Below, in pieces: positions 1-5,256 of a stretch of DNA of 5,830 bases. How positions within the stretch are numbered: the first letter of the stretch is position 1; every line of letters starts with the position of its first letter. This stretch comes from CAUTUX01 sp963542015. Its GTDB lineage: Bacteria; Bacillota; Clostridia; Christensenellales; CAG-917. The notes under the pieces are model-generated. The model was not told the DNA's origin, made no database searches, and saw only the letters and a program-made list of their open reading frames with translations. The stretch lies in contig CAUTUX010000033.1 of assembly GCA_963542015.1 (NCBI GenBank), positions 1-5,830 on the forward strand. The letters are read 5' to 3'. A program made the position numbers and the translations under genes.

Positions 1-24
1 TGGTTTGTAAATCATAGCAAATAA
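1..24 (+). CDS. Possible C-terminal tail of the gene in the preceding cassette
   Basis: Frame 1 reads seven codons (WFVNHSK) and ends at a TAA two bases before the attC at 26. The other two + frames stop at once. Ending a gene just before an attC is the usual cassette layout, so this is plausibly the 3' end of the upstream cassette's gene. Eight codons cannot identify a product and could be chance. Confidence 0.25.
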   Translation, partial: WFVNHSK

Positions 25-25
25 A

Positions 26-96
26 CGTCTAACACAGTTTTCAAAGCCGACAACGCAAGGCGTTGCTTGCGTTGCGGTTTAAAACCATGTTAGACG
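26..96 (+). repeat. attC site 1 (closes the cassette left of the window)
   Basis: The outer arms R'' CGTCTAAC (26-33) and R' GTTAGACG (89-96) pair. After a CA/CA unpaired spacer, GTTTT (37-41) pairs with AAAAC (81-85), AAA with TTT, and CCG (47-49) with CGG (75-77). The inner stem CAACGCAA (51-58) pairs with TTGCGTTG (67-74). Bases C42, G46 and A50 lack partners and are the expected extrahelical bases that set strand polarity for IntI. Crossover is expected after G89. Confidence 0.93.
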
Positions 97-98
97 GA

Positions 99-110
99 TG
101 CCTTACGGCA
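99..110 (+). repeat. Cassette-start hairpin, cassette 1
   Basis: TGCC (99-102) pairs with GGCA (107-110) around a TTAC loop. The stem starts 10 nt after the attC crossover G at 89. It lies upstream of the predicted tacA promoter, so it need not be in the tacAT transcript. Cassette 5 has the same hairpin at the same position, and cassettes 3 and 4 have different sequences with the pairing kept. Confidence 0.55.
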
Positions 111-147
111 CTGATTGTTTAATTAGAAATTCATCCTTTAGAAATTT

Positions 148-176
148 TATACTCTATTGTGTGTACAAATTACACA
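148..176 (+). promoter_or_regulatory. Candidate -10 box and operator palindrome for tacAT
   Basis: TATACT at 148-153 matches five of six bases of a sigma-70 -10 box; no strong -35 box lies at 16-18 nt upstream. A perfect inverted repeat, TGTGTA-CAAAT-TACACA (160-176), covers the expected transcription start. DUF1778 ribbon-helix-helix antitoxins of this type repress their own promoters by binding palindromes, so this is a reasonable TacA/TacAT operator. The assignment is inferred from position and symmetry only. Confidence 0.5.
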
Positions 177-196
177 TATTATGATATATTCAATCT

Positions 197-201
197 GGAG
201 G
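197..201 (+). promoter_or_regulatory. Ribosome binding site of tacA
   Basis: GGAGG ends 8 nt before ATG 210 but only 2 nt before ATG 204, so it selects 210 as the start. The upstream in-frame ATG at 159 would lie inside the promoter/operator and has no Shine-Dalgarno sequence. Confidence 0.8.
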
Positions 202-209
202 TAATGAAA

Positions 210-464
210 ATGGCAGTCGCATTAAAAGATGTAAGAATTGATTTGAGAGCTAACATTCAGCAAAAATCTACACTTGAGAAAGCTGCTGAACTTAAACATA
301 TTTCTCTCTCTTCATATATTCTTTCAACGTCATTAAAACAAGCACAAATAGATTTAACAAAAAATGACACCCTTGTGCTTTCCAATCGCGATAGAGATTT
401 AATAATGATGGCTTTAGATAATCCTCCGGAACCTAATGAGGCTTTGAAAAGATTATTTCAATAA
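210..464 (+). CDS. tacA: DUF1778 (TacA-type) antitoxin, ribbon-helix-helix
   Basis: This 84-residue protein fits the DUF1778/TacA antitoxin family. Its N-terminus has the ribbon-helix-helix layout: a beta strand with alternating residues (KDVRIDLRA, about residues 6-14), then two helices ending around LSSYILSTSLKQAQ. The C-terminus has the family signature, LSNRDRDLIMMALDNPPEPNEALKRL in two adjoining parts, which in characterised TacA proteins wraps around and neutralises the acetyltransferase toxin. The start at 210 follows a good GGAGG. Its stop overlaps the toxin start by one base (TAATG), so the two are translationally coupled, antitoxin first. A palindrome at 160-176 is the likely autoregulatory operator. 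Family assignment is confident; the symbol follows the family rather than a tested orthologue. Confidence 0.9.
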   Translation: MAVALKDVRIDLRANIQQKSTLEKAAELKHISLSSYILSTSLKQAQIDLTKNDTLVLSNRDRDLIMMALDNPPEPNEALKRLFQ

Positions 465-973
465 TGAGTGATTACAGATTAGTTTCAATCAAAGAAATAC
501 AAGGAAAATCGCTCCTTAAAAAATTTGATTGCGGTATTGAGAAATTAAATGAATTTTTATCAAGATATGCAATAAGGAATGATGAGTTAGGTATAGGTAG
601 AACTTTTGTTGCTTTGAATAGCAATAACCATATTTTAGGCTATTTCACATTAGCGACAGCTCAAGTTGCTTATCAAGAAGTTCCAGATGAATATAAAGGT
701 AAATTACCCAAATATCCAATTCCTGCGCTGAGAATTGCAAGGCTTGCTGTTAATAAAGAATTGCAGGGAAATGGAATAGGAAAATGGCTTCTTTCACAAG
801 TTTTTATAAAGGCTGTTCAAGTATCAGATATAACAGGTCTCTATTTAATAATAGTAGATGCAAAAGAAACTTCAAAAAGCTTTTATGAATATTACGGCTT
901 TCAAAGACTCGTGGATGAGAATTTATCTTATTTCGTGATGGTTGATACAATAAGAAAAGCAATTCAGGGATAA
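464..973 (+). CDS. tacT: GNAT-family acetyltransferase toxin (TacT-type)
   Basis: This 169-residue GNAT protein is the toxin partner of the preceding DUF1778 gene. The acetyl-CoA pyrophosphate-binding motif is QGNGIG (101-106), following the strand LRIARLAV (89-96). The C-terminal FYEYYGF (140-146) carries the tyrosines of the GNAT catalytic region. An N-terminal stretch with FDCGIEKLNEFL (21-32) is typical of this toxin subfamily. Known TacT-type enzymes acetylate the alpha-amino group of aminoacyl-tRNA and block translation; activity here is inferred from family membership and from pairing with a DUF1778 antitoxin. The ATG overlaps the tacA stop (TAATG). The reading frame is intact and of family length, and the stop lies about 65 bp before attC 2, so the pair fills cassette 1. 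Confidence 0.92.
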   Translation: MSDYRLVSIKEIQGKSLLKKFDCGIEKLNEFLSRYAIRNDELGIGRTFVALNSNNHILGYFTLATAQVAYQEVPDEYKGKLPKYPIPALRIARLAVNKELQGNGIGKWLLSQVFIKAVQVSDITGLYLIIVDAKETSKSFYEYYGFQRLVDENLSYFVMVDTIRKAIQG

Positions 974-1037
974 TATTGGATTATTTTTTAATTTTATTCC
1001 AAACGATAGTAATTGAATGGAATAATAAAAATAAAAT

Positions 1038-1104
1038 CGTCTAACACCGTTTTCAAAACTGACATTGCACTTTCGTGCAATGCGGTTTAAAACAATGTTA
1101 GGTG
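1038..1104 (+). repeat. attC site 2 (closes cassette 1)
   Basis: R'' CGTCTAAC (1038-1045) complements the start of cassette 1; R' is GTTAGGT (1097-1103), crossover after G1097. The inner stem CATTGCAC (1063-1070) and GTGCAATG (1075-1082) is a perfect 8-bp stem with a TTTC loop. The left arm has ACTGA where the others have GCCGA, so one pair of the box next to the stem becomes G-T. The stem sequence differs completely from attC 1 while remaining paired. Confidence 0.93.
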
Positions 1105-1114
1105 TACATTACAC
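1102..1114 (+). repeat. Cassette-start hairpin, cassette 2 (shifted)
   Basis: GTGTA (1102-1106) pairs with TACAC (1110-1114) around CAT. It overlaps the R' arm and starts 5 nt after the crossover G rather than 10, so it is the outlier of the five. It would lie in the 5' leader of the cassette 2 gene, 13 nt before its Shine-Dalgarno. Confidence 0.4.
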
Positions 1115-1127
1115 TTCGGCGGAAATT

Positions 1128-1131
1128 GGAG
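1128..1131 (+). promoter_or_regulatory. Ribosome binding site of the cassette 2 gene
   Basis: GGAG followed by AAAG lies 7 nt before ATG 1139 and supports that start. Only about 41 bp separate the cassette start from the ATG and no promoter is visible there, so transcription probably comes from upstream. Confidence 0.75.
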
Positions 1132-1138
1132 AAAGAAA

Positions 1139-2132
1139 ATGAAAAAAAACTTAATTGATACTAATCTTTTATATGATCTTGCAGGTATAAACGATCATAA
1201 CACATCTATTGATTGGGATTTATTGAGGAGTGAGATGAAAAAAATAGGTGATTTCTCAATATCCGAATTATCGCTTTTTGAATTATACACACATAAAAGC
1301 TTTACTGAAAAGGAAAGAAAACTGGTGCAAGACTATATAATTAACAATAAAATAAATATAGTTCAAAGTTTACCTGATATTTCCTCGTTTATAAGTCATA
1401 CTAATAATCATAACTTAAAGAATCCAGAAATTGTTGATCAAATTTTATCATTAAAAGCGAAATTAGAAGGTACAACATTAAGAAGTTGTATATATCTTAT
1501 ATTTTTTATTACTTTTTATATTTACATATGCAACCAGAATTTCAGAGTTTTTATACATTCCAAATTAATTGCCTATTAGAAAGTAATCAGAAACAAACTT
1601 TAGATTATTCTATATCAATCATGGAAGATTTCTACAAAAAAGGTGAAGCTCCGAAACCAAAAATACAATCGTTATTAAATTCAATGTTGTATAGTATCTT
1701 TTTTAATTATGAAATATCTTTTCAAAAAATCACAATTGTCGAATTAATTGAAAAAAGAAAAACTATATAGAAGATTCTTCTATTCCTTTATTTGCGATAA
1801 AAGATAAAATACTGAATGCTAGGAATGGTATACTATGTGAAAAAACTCTGTATTGGAAAAAACTTGATGAATCACTAGATTTTATGAAATCTTTTTTTGA
1901 ACAGAATTTCCCAGTTGAAAAAAATTATATTGGCTATTATTGCTATTATGCACATCAATTTTTAACACAAGGAAAGAAATTTGATAAGAATAATTTAATC
2001 GACTCATTGTTTCATTTTCATGATAATCAATATGTGGTTTATACATTGGATAATTTCTTATTAGAAACCTATAATGGAGAAAGTCAATATACTTTATTAA
2101 AAGAATTACAAAATAAAATAAAAATCACCTAA
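1139..2132 (+). pseudogene. PIN-like domain protein, two frameshifts
   Basis: Three consecutive open frames form one gene of about 331 codons. Frame A runs 1139-1579; frame B takes over in 1438-1579, most simply at the T runs 1502-1507 or 1513-1517, and ends at the TAG at 1768-1770. Frame C takes over in 1752-1770, at the A runs 1751-1756 or 1758-1762, and ends at 2132. Each shift equals one missing base. The N-terminus looks like a PIN nuclease: NLIDTNLLYDLAG (4-16) with Asp7, then ISELSLFELY (41-50) with Glu43/Glu48 as the candidate second acidic position. The rest is unrecognised and the length exceeds a usual VapC (about 130 residues), so this need not be a toxin. The final TAA is inside the attC R'' arm. 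No partner gene or own promoter is seen. The indels may be sequencing errors, in which case the gene is intact. Confidence 0.65.
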
Positions 2133-2192
2133 CACCGTTTTCAAAGCCGACAAACCGATCGAGCCCGCTGCGGTACAACCAGTTGTTATGTG
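2126..2192 (+). repeat. attC site 3 (closes cassette 2), diverged right arm
   Basis: The left arm is canonical: CACCTAAC (2126-2133), then ACCGTTTTCAAAGCCGACAA. R' is GTTATGT (2185-2191), crossover after G2185. The right arm lacks the GCGGTTTAAAAC shared by the other four sites and reads GCGGTACAACCAGTT instead. Pairing remains for R''/R' (one mismatch), for CCG with CGG and CA with TG, but the central stem is weak and the apical loop is long. The cassette 2 stop codon (TAA 2130-2132) lies in R''. Confidence 0.82.
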
Positions 2193-2194
2193 GA

Positions 2195-2222
2195 CTGCCC
2201 GCTGGGCAGCTTTCGTTGAAAG
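2195..2222 (+). repeat. Cassette-start hairpin, cassette 3, plus adjacent second hairpin
   Basis: CTGCCC (2195-2200) pairs with GGGCAG (2204-2209) around GCT, starting 10 nt after the crossover G at 2185. Immediately after, CTTTC (2210-2214) pairs with GAAAG (2218-2222) around GTT. No T-run follows, so these are not a rho-independent terminator. Confidence 0.6.
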
Positions 2223-2283
2223 AAAAGTCCCAAACATTTTTCAATAATGGGGCAAAATATTTTCAACTATTATTTTATTTCTT

Positions 2284-2829
2284 ATGTTTTCATTTGTATT
2301 TGCCAATGATTTGACAGATTATTTTCCTGCAGAAAAAGGAACCGTTTGGATTTATACATCTTCAAATGGTTCTATAACTGATACAATTATAGTAATGGAA
2401 AGTAATAATTCAAAAGAAGGAGACTTTCGCTGTGTATTTGGCGATCAAACTCCAGCAGGAGCTTATTATATAGCTTATGCAGAAGAAGATAATAAAATAA
2501 TTTCTTATGCAAAAATAAATATTTTAGGACAAACCATTCAAGAATCAAGACCCTTCCCTTTAGTATTAGGTCAGCCAGGTCTTTCTTATAATTTTAATAA
2601 TGGTGATGATTGCAGATGTTCTGTAGAAACAGGTAGTGTAAAATTTGAAAATTTCAGTTTTCTGGATTGTATTATTGTAATTGAAAAGCTATATGATTCT
2701 GGAGCATTACAAATAACTAAAAAAAGTTACTATGCAAAATATATTGGATTAGTTTATGTTACACTTATTGGTAAAGATGGACTAGAAAAAGAATTCAAGA
2801 AACTAAAAGAAACAAGTTTAATTCAATAA
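2284..2829 (+). CDS. Predicted secreted beta-rich protein, signal peptide start out of frame
   Basis: I do not recognise a named family. The open frame from ATG 2284 encodes 181 residues beginning MFSFVFANDLTDYFP. Reading the same frame upstream gives GKIFSTIILFL, so the natural N-terminus looks like a complete signal peptide: Lys, about 15 hydrophobic residues, then VFA before NDLTDYFPAEKG. The only nearby ATG (2247) is one base out of frame, separated by the G run 2249-2252; three Gs instead of four would restore it. The mature part starts with FPAEKGTVWIY, resembling the N-terminus of many secreted beta-sandwich or beta-barrel-like proteins of spirochaetes and Bacteroidetes (FP..KG..W.Y). 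There is no lipobox Cys, so periplasmic or outer location is inferred. No clear Shine-Dalgarno precedes either ATG. The gene ends 57 bp before a strong terminator. It is either a frameshifted gene or one with a sequencing error. Confidence 0.62.
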   Translation: MFSFVFANDLTDYFPAEKGTVWIYTSSNGSITDTIIVMESNNSKEGDFRCVFGDQTPAGAYYIAYAEEDNKIISYAKINILGQTIQESRPFPLVLGQPGLSYNFNNGDDCRCSVETGSVKFENFSFLDCIIVIEKLYDSGALQITKKSYYAKYIGLVYVTLIGKDGLEKEFKKLKETSLIQ

Positions 2830-2885
2830 AGTATTGTAAAAACTATTTTATCTACAAAACATTATTTTCATAAGACTTCATAATG

Positions 2886-2916
2886 TAAAAAAACGCGGTC
2901 AAGTCGCGTTTTTTTA
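2886..2916 (+). terminator. Rho-independent terminator, probably bidirectional
   Basis: A run of A and ACGCG (2887-2897) pairs with CGCG and a T run (2905-2915) around GTCAAGT; the flanking T2886/A2916 also pair. A G+C core followed by seven Ts on the + strand, with the mirror image on the - strand, fits intrinsic termination in both directions. It closes the secreted-protein gene and insulates the brnTA promoter four bases downstream. Confidence 0.88.
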
Positions 2917-2919
2917 TAC

Positions 2920-2949
2920 TTGACGAATTTAAGAAAGTATAATTATAAT
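2920..2949 (+). promoter_or_regulatory. brnTA promoter
   Basis: TTGACG (2920-2925), an 18-nt spacer and a perfect TATAAT (2944-2949). A second TATAAT at 2938-2943 overlaps the first but is too close (12 nt) to this -35 box. Initiation about 7 nt after the -10 box would fall on the A of ATG 2956, giving a leaderless brnT mRNA. BrnA-type antitoxins autorepress such promoters; no clear operator palindrome is visible. Confidence 0.75.
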
Positions 2950-2955
2950 ATGATT

Positions 2956-3242
2956 ATGGATGAGTTAATCTTTGAATGGGCTTCTGTAAAAGCGGAATTG
3001 AATTATGCAAAACACAAAGTAACTTTTGAAGAAGCCAAAAGCGTTTTTATGATGAAAATGCCGTGTTAATTGCAGATCCGGATCATTCAACTTTAGATGA
3101 AGACAGATTCATTATACTTGGACTTAGTTCAGAAATGCATATGCTGTTGGTCTGTCATTGCCATAGAGAAAATGACAGGATCAGAATTATCTCTGCAAGA
3201 AAAGCCGACTTGCAGGAATCTAAACAGTACGGAGGAAAATAA
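2956..3242 (+). pseudogene. brnT: BrnT-family RelE-like toxin, frameshifted
   Basis: The first frame from ATG 2956 reads MDELIFEWASVKAELNYAKH, then FEEAKSVF, and hits a stop at 3067-3069. Shifting by one base after the T run 3044-3048 (five Ts; six would restore the frame) continues as YDENAVLIADPDH, then DRFIILGLSSE, LLVCHCHREN and IRIISARKAD, ending at the TAA at 3240-3242. The joined product has 95 residues, normal for BrnT, and FEW, the ...VFYDE... segment, DPDH and RIISARKA are family hallmarks. BrnT is a RelE-like ribonuclease that inhibits translation, neutralised by BrnA. ATG 2950 is a possible alternative start, but 2956 fits the family N-terminus and the promoter geometry. As read, the toxin would be 37 residues and inactive; a sequencing error is an equally good explanation. 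Confidence 0.88.
3231..3235 (+). promoter_or_regulatory. Ribosome binding site of brnA
   Basis: GGAGG lies 8 nt before ATG 3244, inside the last codons of brnT. It fixes the brnA start at 3244 rather than at the in-frame ATG at 3097, which lies within the toxin gene. Confidence 0.85.
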
Positions 3243-3243
3243 T

Positions 3244-3456
3244 ATGAGAGACCACTACGATTTTTCAAACGGAATTAAAAATCCATATGCTGATAAACTT
3301 AAAAAACAGATTACAATTCGTCTCGATGACCAGGTAATTGATTACTTTAAAAATATGGCGGAAGAAACAGGTATGCCGTATCAGAATATTATAAATTATT
3401 ATCTTCTGGATTGTGTAAAAGAAAAAAAACATTTGGAAGTAGCGTTTAGTAAATAA
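3244..3456 (+). CDS. brnA: BrnA-family antitoxin, ribbon-helix-helix
   Basis: This 70-residue protein starts MRDHYDFSNGIKNPYADK, the typical BrnA opening (M-R-x-x-YDFS-x-G). A ribbon-helix-helix DNA-binding domain follows: strand KQITIRLDD (21-29), helix VIDYFKNMAEETG (31-43), then MPYQNIINYYLLDCV (44-58). In characterised BrnTA systems the antitoxin binds two BrnT molecules through its N-terminal half and represses the operon as a tetramer through the RHH domain. The ATG is one base after the brnT stop, with GGAGG 8 nt upstream, so it is co-transcribed and translationally coupled to brnT. Toxin-before-antitoxin order is normal for this family. The gene is intact although brnT as read is not. 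It stops just before attC 4. Confidence 0.92.
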   Translation: MRDHYDFSNGIKNPYADKLKKQITIRLDDQVIDYFKNMAEETGMPYQNIINYYLLDCVKEKKHLEVAFSK

Positions 3457-3459
3457 AAT

Positions 3460-3525
3460 CACATAACACAGTTTTCAAAGCCGACAAACGGACAAGCCGT
3501 TTGCGGTTTAAAACCATGTTATGTG
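3460..3525 (+). repeat. attC site 4 (closes cassette 3)
   Basis: R'' CACATAAC (3460-3467) and R' GTTATGTG (3518-3525) are perfectly complementary; crossover after G3518. The inner stem CAAACGG (3485-3491) pairs with CCGTTTG (3497-3503) around ACAAG. GTTTTCAAAGCCGA and GCGGTTTAAAAC arms are present with the same extrahelical C, G and A as attC 1. R'' complements the start of cassette 3, supporting 2186-3518 as one cassette. Confidence 0.93.
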
Positions 3526-3527
3526 GA

Positions 3528-3542
3528 TGCACCACTGGTGCA
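3528..3542 (+). repeat. Cassette-start hairpin, cassette 4
   Basis: TGCACC (3528-3533) pairs with GGTGCA (3537-3542) around ACT, starting 10 nt after the crossover G at 3518. It ends two bases before the Shine-Dalgarno of the following gene, so in a read-through transcript it would sit directly beside the ribosome binding site. Confidence 0.6.
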
Positions 3543-3543
3543 C

Positions 3544-3550
3544 GGGGGAG
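3544..3550 (+). promoter_or_regulatory. Ribosome binding site of the DUF262 gene
   Basis: GGGGGAG lies 5 nt before ATG 3556 and selects it over the in-frame GTG at 3523, which is inside the attC R' arm. The cassette start is only 37 bp before the ATG, with no promoter visible, so expression likely relies on read-through from brnTA or beyond. Confidence 0.8.
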
Positions 3551-3555
3551 AAATA

Positions 3556-5247
3556 ATGGAAAAATTATATGATACAGCCATTACAATAATTCAAGCTGTA
3601 GGAAATATTGATAATGAAAAATATGTAATGCCTGCTTTTCAGCGACAATATTGTTGGAGTATGGAACAAATAGAAAAATTATGGGATTCAATTTTACTTG
3701 GATATCCAATTTCGACATTTCTTTTTTGGCATGTAGATGATAATAATATAATGTCAGATACAAAATTTTGTACATTTTTAAAAAATGTTACATTTGATAA
3801 TAGAAAAAAATCGGATTCTCCAAATTATGATTTGTCGATTATTAATGTTAAAAAAACTGATACAGCAGTCTTAGATGGACAACAAAGATTGACCTCATTG
3901 TATCTATCGCTCTTGGGAGATGCCTTTATTAGACCGAAGAATGCAAGAAGACTAAATGGTGATAGAATCGTTTCTAAATTAGTAATTGAACTGAATAAGA
4001 ATAAATTAACCATTGATGAGGAAGAATATAATAGCAAAAAATACGATATAAAATTTACAGATAAGGTTGGAAAATTAAGTCCCACCCAATTTGACTTTAA
4101 AAACATACTAGATGAAAGATTTAGAGATAATACAACAAGACAAGATGAAATACAAAAAGCTATTGAAAAAGTTCCTCTTGATAGTAGGGAATATGCACAA
4201 AATATTTTAGATAGTTTATGCTCAAAAATTTATGAAGAACGTTTAATTAGATTTGTTGAAATTAGAAACATGTATCAAGATGATGCTTTGGAAATGTTCG
4301 TGCGCTTTAATAGTGGCGGAAATTCTCTTAAAAAATCCGATATTACAATGTCTATATTAGAAGCATATTGGCCAGAAGCAAAAACTCAATTTGGATATAT
4401 TTTAGTAGATTCTTATCAAGGTTTTGGAACCGATTTTATTATTCGTACTGCATTAATGCTTTACGGTGATGTCATAAAATCGACTATTAATTCTGAAATT
4501 GCTACAGAATTAAGAAAAAATTGGAATCTATTCAAAGTCACTCTAAAAAAATTAGCAACACTTTTAAAAGATTTTCGAATTGATATTTCTCGTTTTTCAA
4601 GCAGTTGGAATGTTCTACTGCCAATTATTTATTATATATACTTTAATCCAGAGTATATAAATAATAAAAAAGCAATAAAGGCATATTTAATTAGGGCGAT
4701 TTTATTTACATATTTTCAATCTGGAACAACGACAAAACTTCAACAGATGAAAAAACTCATTAATGAGAATGATACTGAAATATCAATAGAAGTATTAAAC
4801 CAATTAAATGATTTAAGAGTTTCTGAAGCTAAAATTGAAGATATTCTAAATGCAGAAAAAGGAAGTAGAGTTGCTGGAGAAGCTCTTTATTATTTAAGTC
4901 TAGATTGGATTAAATCAACATTAAAATATGAACAAGATCACTTGCATCCAGAAGAACGCTTTTATAAGACAAAACCTGCAAACATTGATATGTCAGCATG
5001 GTCTAGATGGAAAAATAACAGAAACCGATTGCCAAATCTTCAGTTTTTAGAAGGAAGATCAAATGGTAGTAAAAATGATATGTTGTTACTAGATTTTTAT
5101 AATGAAATGAATGAAGAACAACAAATCTTATTTAAAAAGCAAGCATTTATTCCAGAAGATGTAAGTATGGAATTTGAAAATTTTGAAGATTTTTATGAAG
5201 AAAGAAAGAAAATTATTACAAAAAAATTAAAAGATATTTTAGAATAA
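3556..5247 (+). CDS. DUF262 + HNH (DUF1524-like) protein, GmrSD-like candidate defence nuclease
   Basis: This intact 563-residue protein has the two-domain layout of single-chain GmrSD-like type IV restriction and related phage-defence proteins. The N-terminal DUF262 (ParB/Srx-like) domain shows MPAFQRQYCW (25-34), then QIEKLWDSILLGYPISTFLFW, and the hallmark DGQQRLTSL (107-115), whose DGQQR is needed for nucleotide hydrolysis in GmrS-type domains. The middle is alpha-helical. The C-terminal region has an HNH-type DUF1524 signature: DHLHP (461-465, His462/His464), NRLPNLQFLEG (490-500, Asn494) and SNGSK (Asn503, Lys506). Family members cut modified (glucosylated or hydroxymethylated) phage DNA or act with phosphorothioation; the substrate here is unknown. 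It is alone in cassette 4 with no methyltransferase beside it, consistent with a modification-dependent enzyme. The start follows GGGGGAG. Confidence 0.85.
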   Translation: MEKLYDTAITIIQAVGNIDNEKYVMPAFQRQYCWSMEQIEKLWDSILLGYPISTFLFWHVDDNNIMSDTKFCTFLKNVTFDNRKKSDSPNYDLSIINVKKTDTAVLDGQQRLTSLYLSLLGDAFIRPKNARRLNGDRIVSKLVIELNKNKLTIDEEEYNSKKYDIKFTDKVGKLSPTQFDFKNILDERFRDNTTRQDEIQKAIEKVPLDSREYAQNILDSLCSKIYEERLIRFVEIRNMYQDDALEMFVRFNSGGNSLKKSDITMSILEAYWPEAKTQFGYILVDSYQGFGTDFIIRTALMLYGDVIKSTINSEIATELRKNWNLFKVTLKKLATLLKDFRIDISRFSSSWNVLLPIIYYIYFNPEYINNKKAIKAYLIRAILFTYFQSGTTTKLQQMKKLINENDTEISIEVLNQLNDLRVSEAKIEDILNAEKGSRVAGEALYYLSLDWIKSTLKYEQDHLHPEERFYKTKPANIDMSAWSRWKNNRNRLPNLQFLEGRSNGSKNDMLLLDFYNEMNEEQQILFKKQAFIPEDVSMEFENFEDFYEERKKIITKKLKDILE

Positions 5248-5256
5248 AAACATATA

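Noticed and set aside
159..209. Earlier in-frame ATG (159) for the tacA gene
   Set aside because: It lies at the operator palindrome next to the -10 box, has no Shine-Dalgarno, and the family N-terminus and GGAGG fit ATG 210.
994..1025. Stem TTATTCCA / TGGAATAA after tacT as a terminator
   Set aside because: It has a 16-nt loop, only two G-C pairs and no T run after it; the following A-rich stretch does not fit intrinsic termination.
2216..2248. TTGAAA (2216) with AATAAT (2243) as a promoter for the secreted-protein gene
   Set aside because: The spacer is 21 nt and the -35 box is inside a hairpin; not better than chance in this composition.
3097..3243. Open frame from 3097 as an N-terminal extension of brnA
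   Set aside because: It is the out-of-frame reading of brnT; GGAGG before ATG 3244 and the BrnA opening MRDHYDFSNG set the start.
3523..3555. GTG 3523 as the start of the DUF262 gene
   Set aside because: It lies inside the attC R' arm and the added 11 residues translate the cassette-start hairpin; ATG 3556 has a strong GGGGGAG.
3265..4106. Minus-strand open frames at 3265-3462, 3581-3775 and 3825-4106
   Set aside because: They lie opposite well-supported + strand genes, have Phe/Leu/Ile-rich sequences typical of antisense AT-rich DNA, and lack ribosome binding sites.
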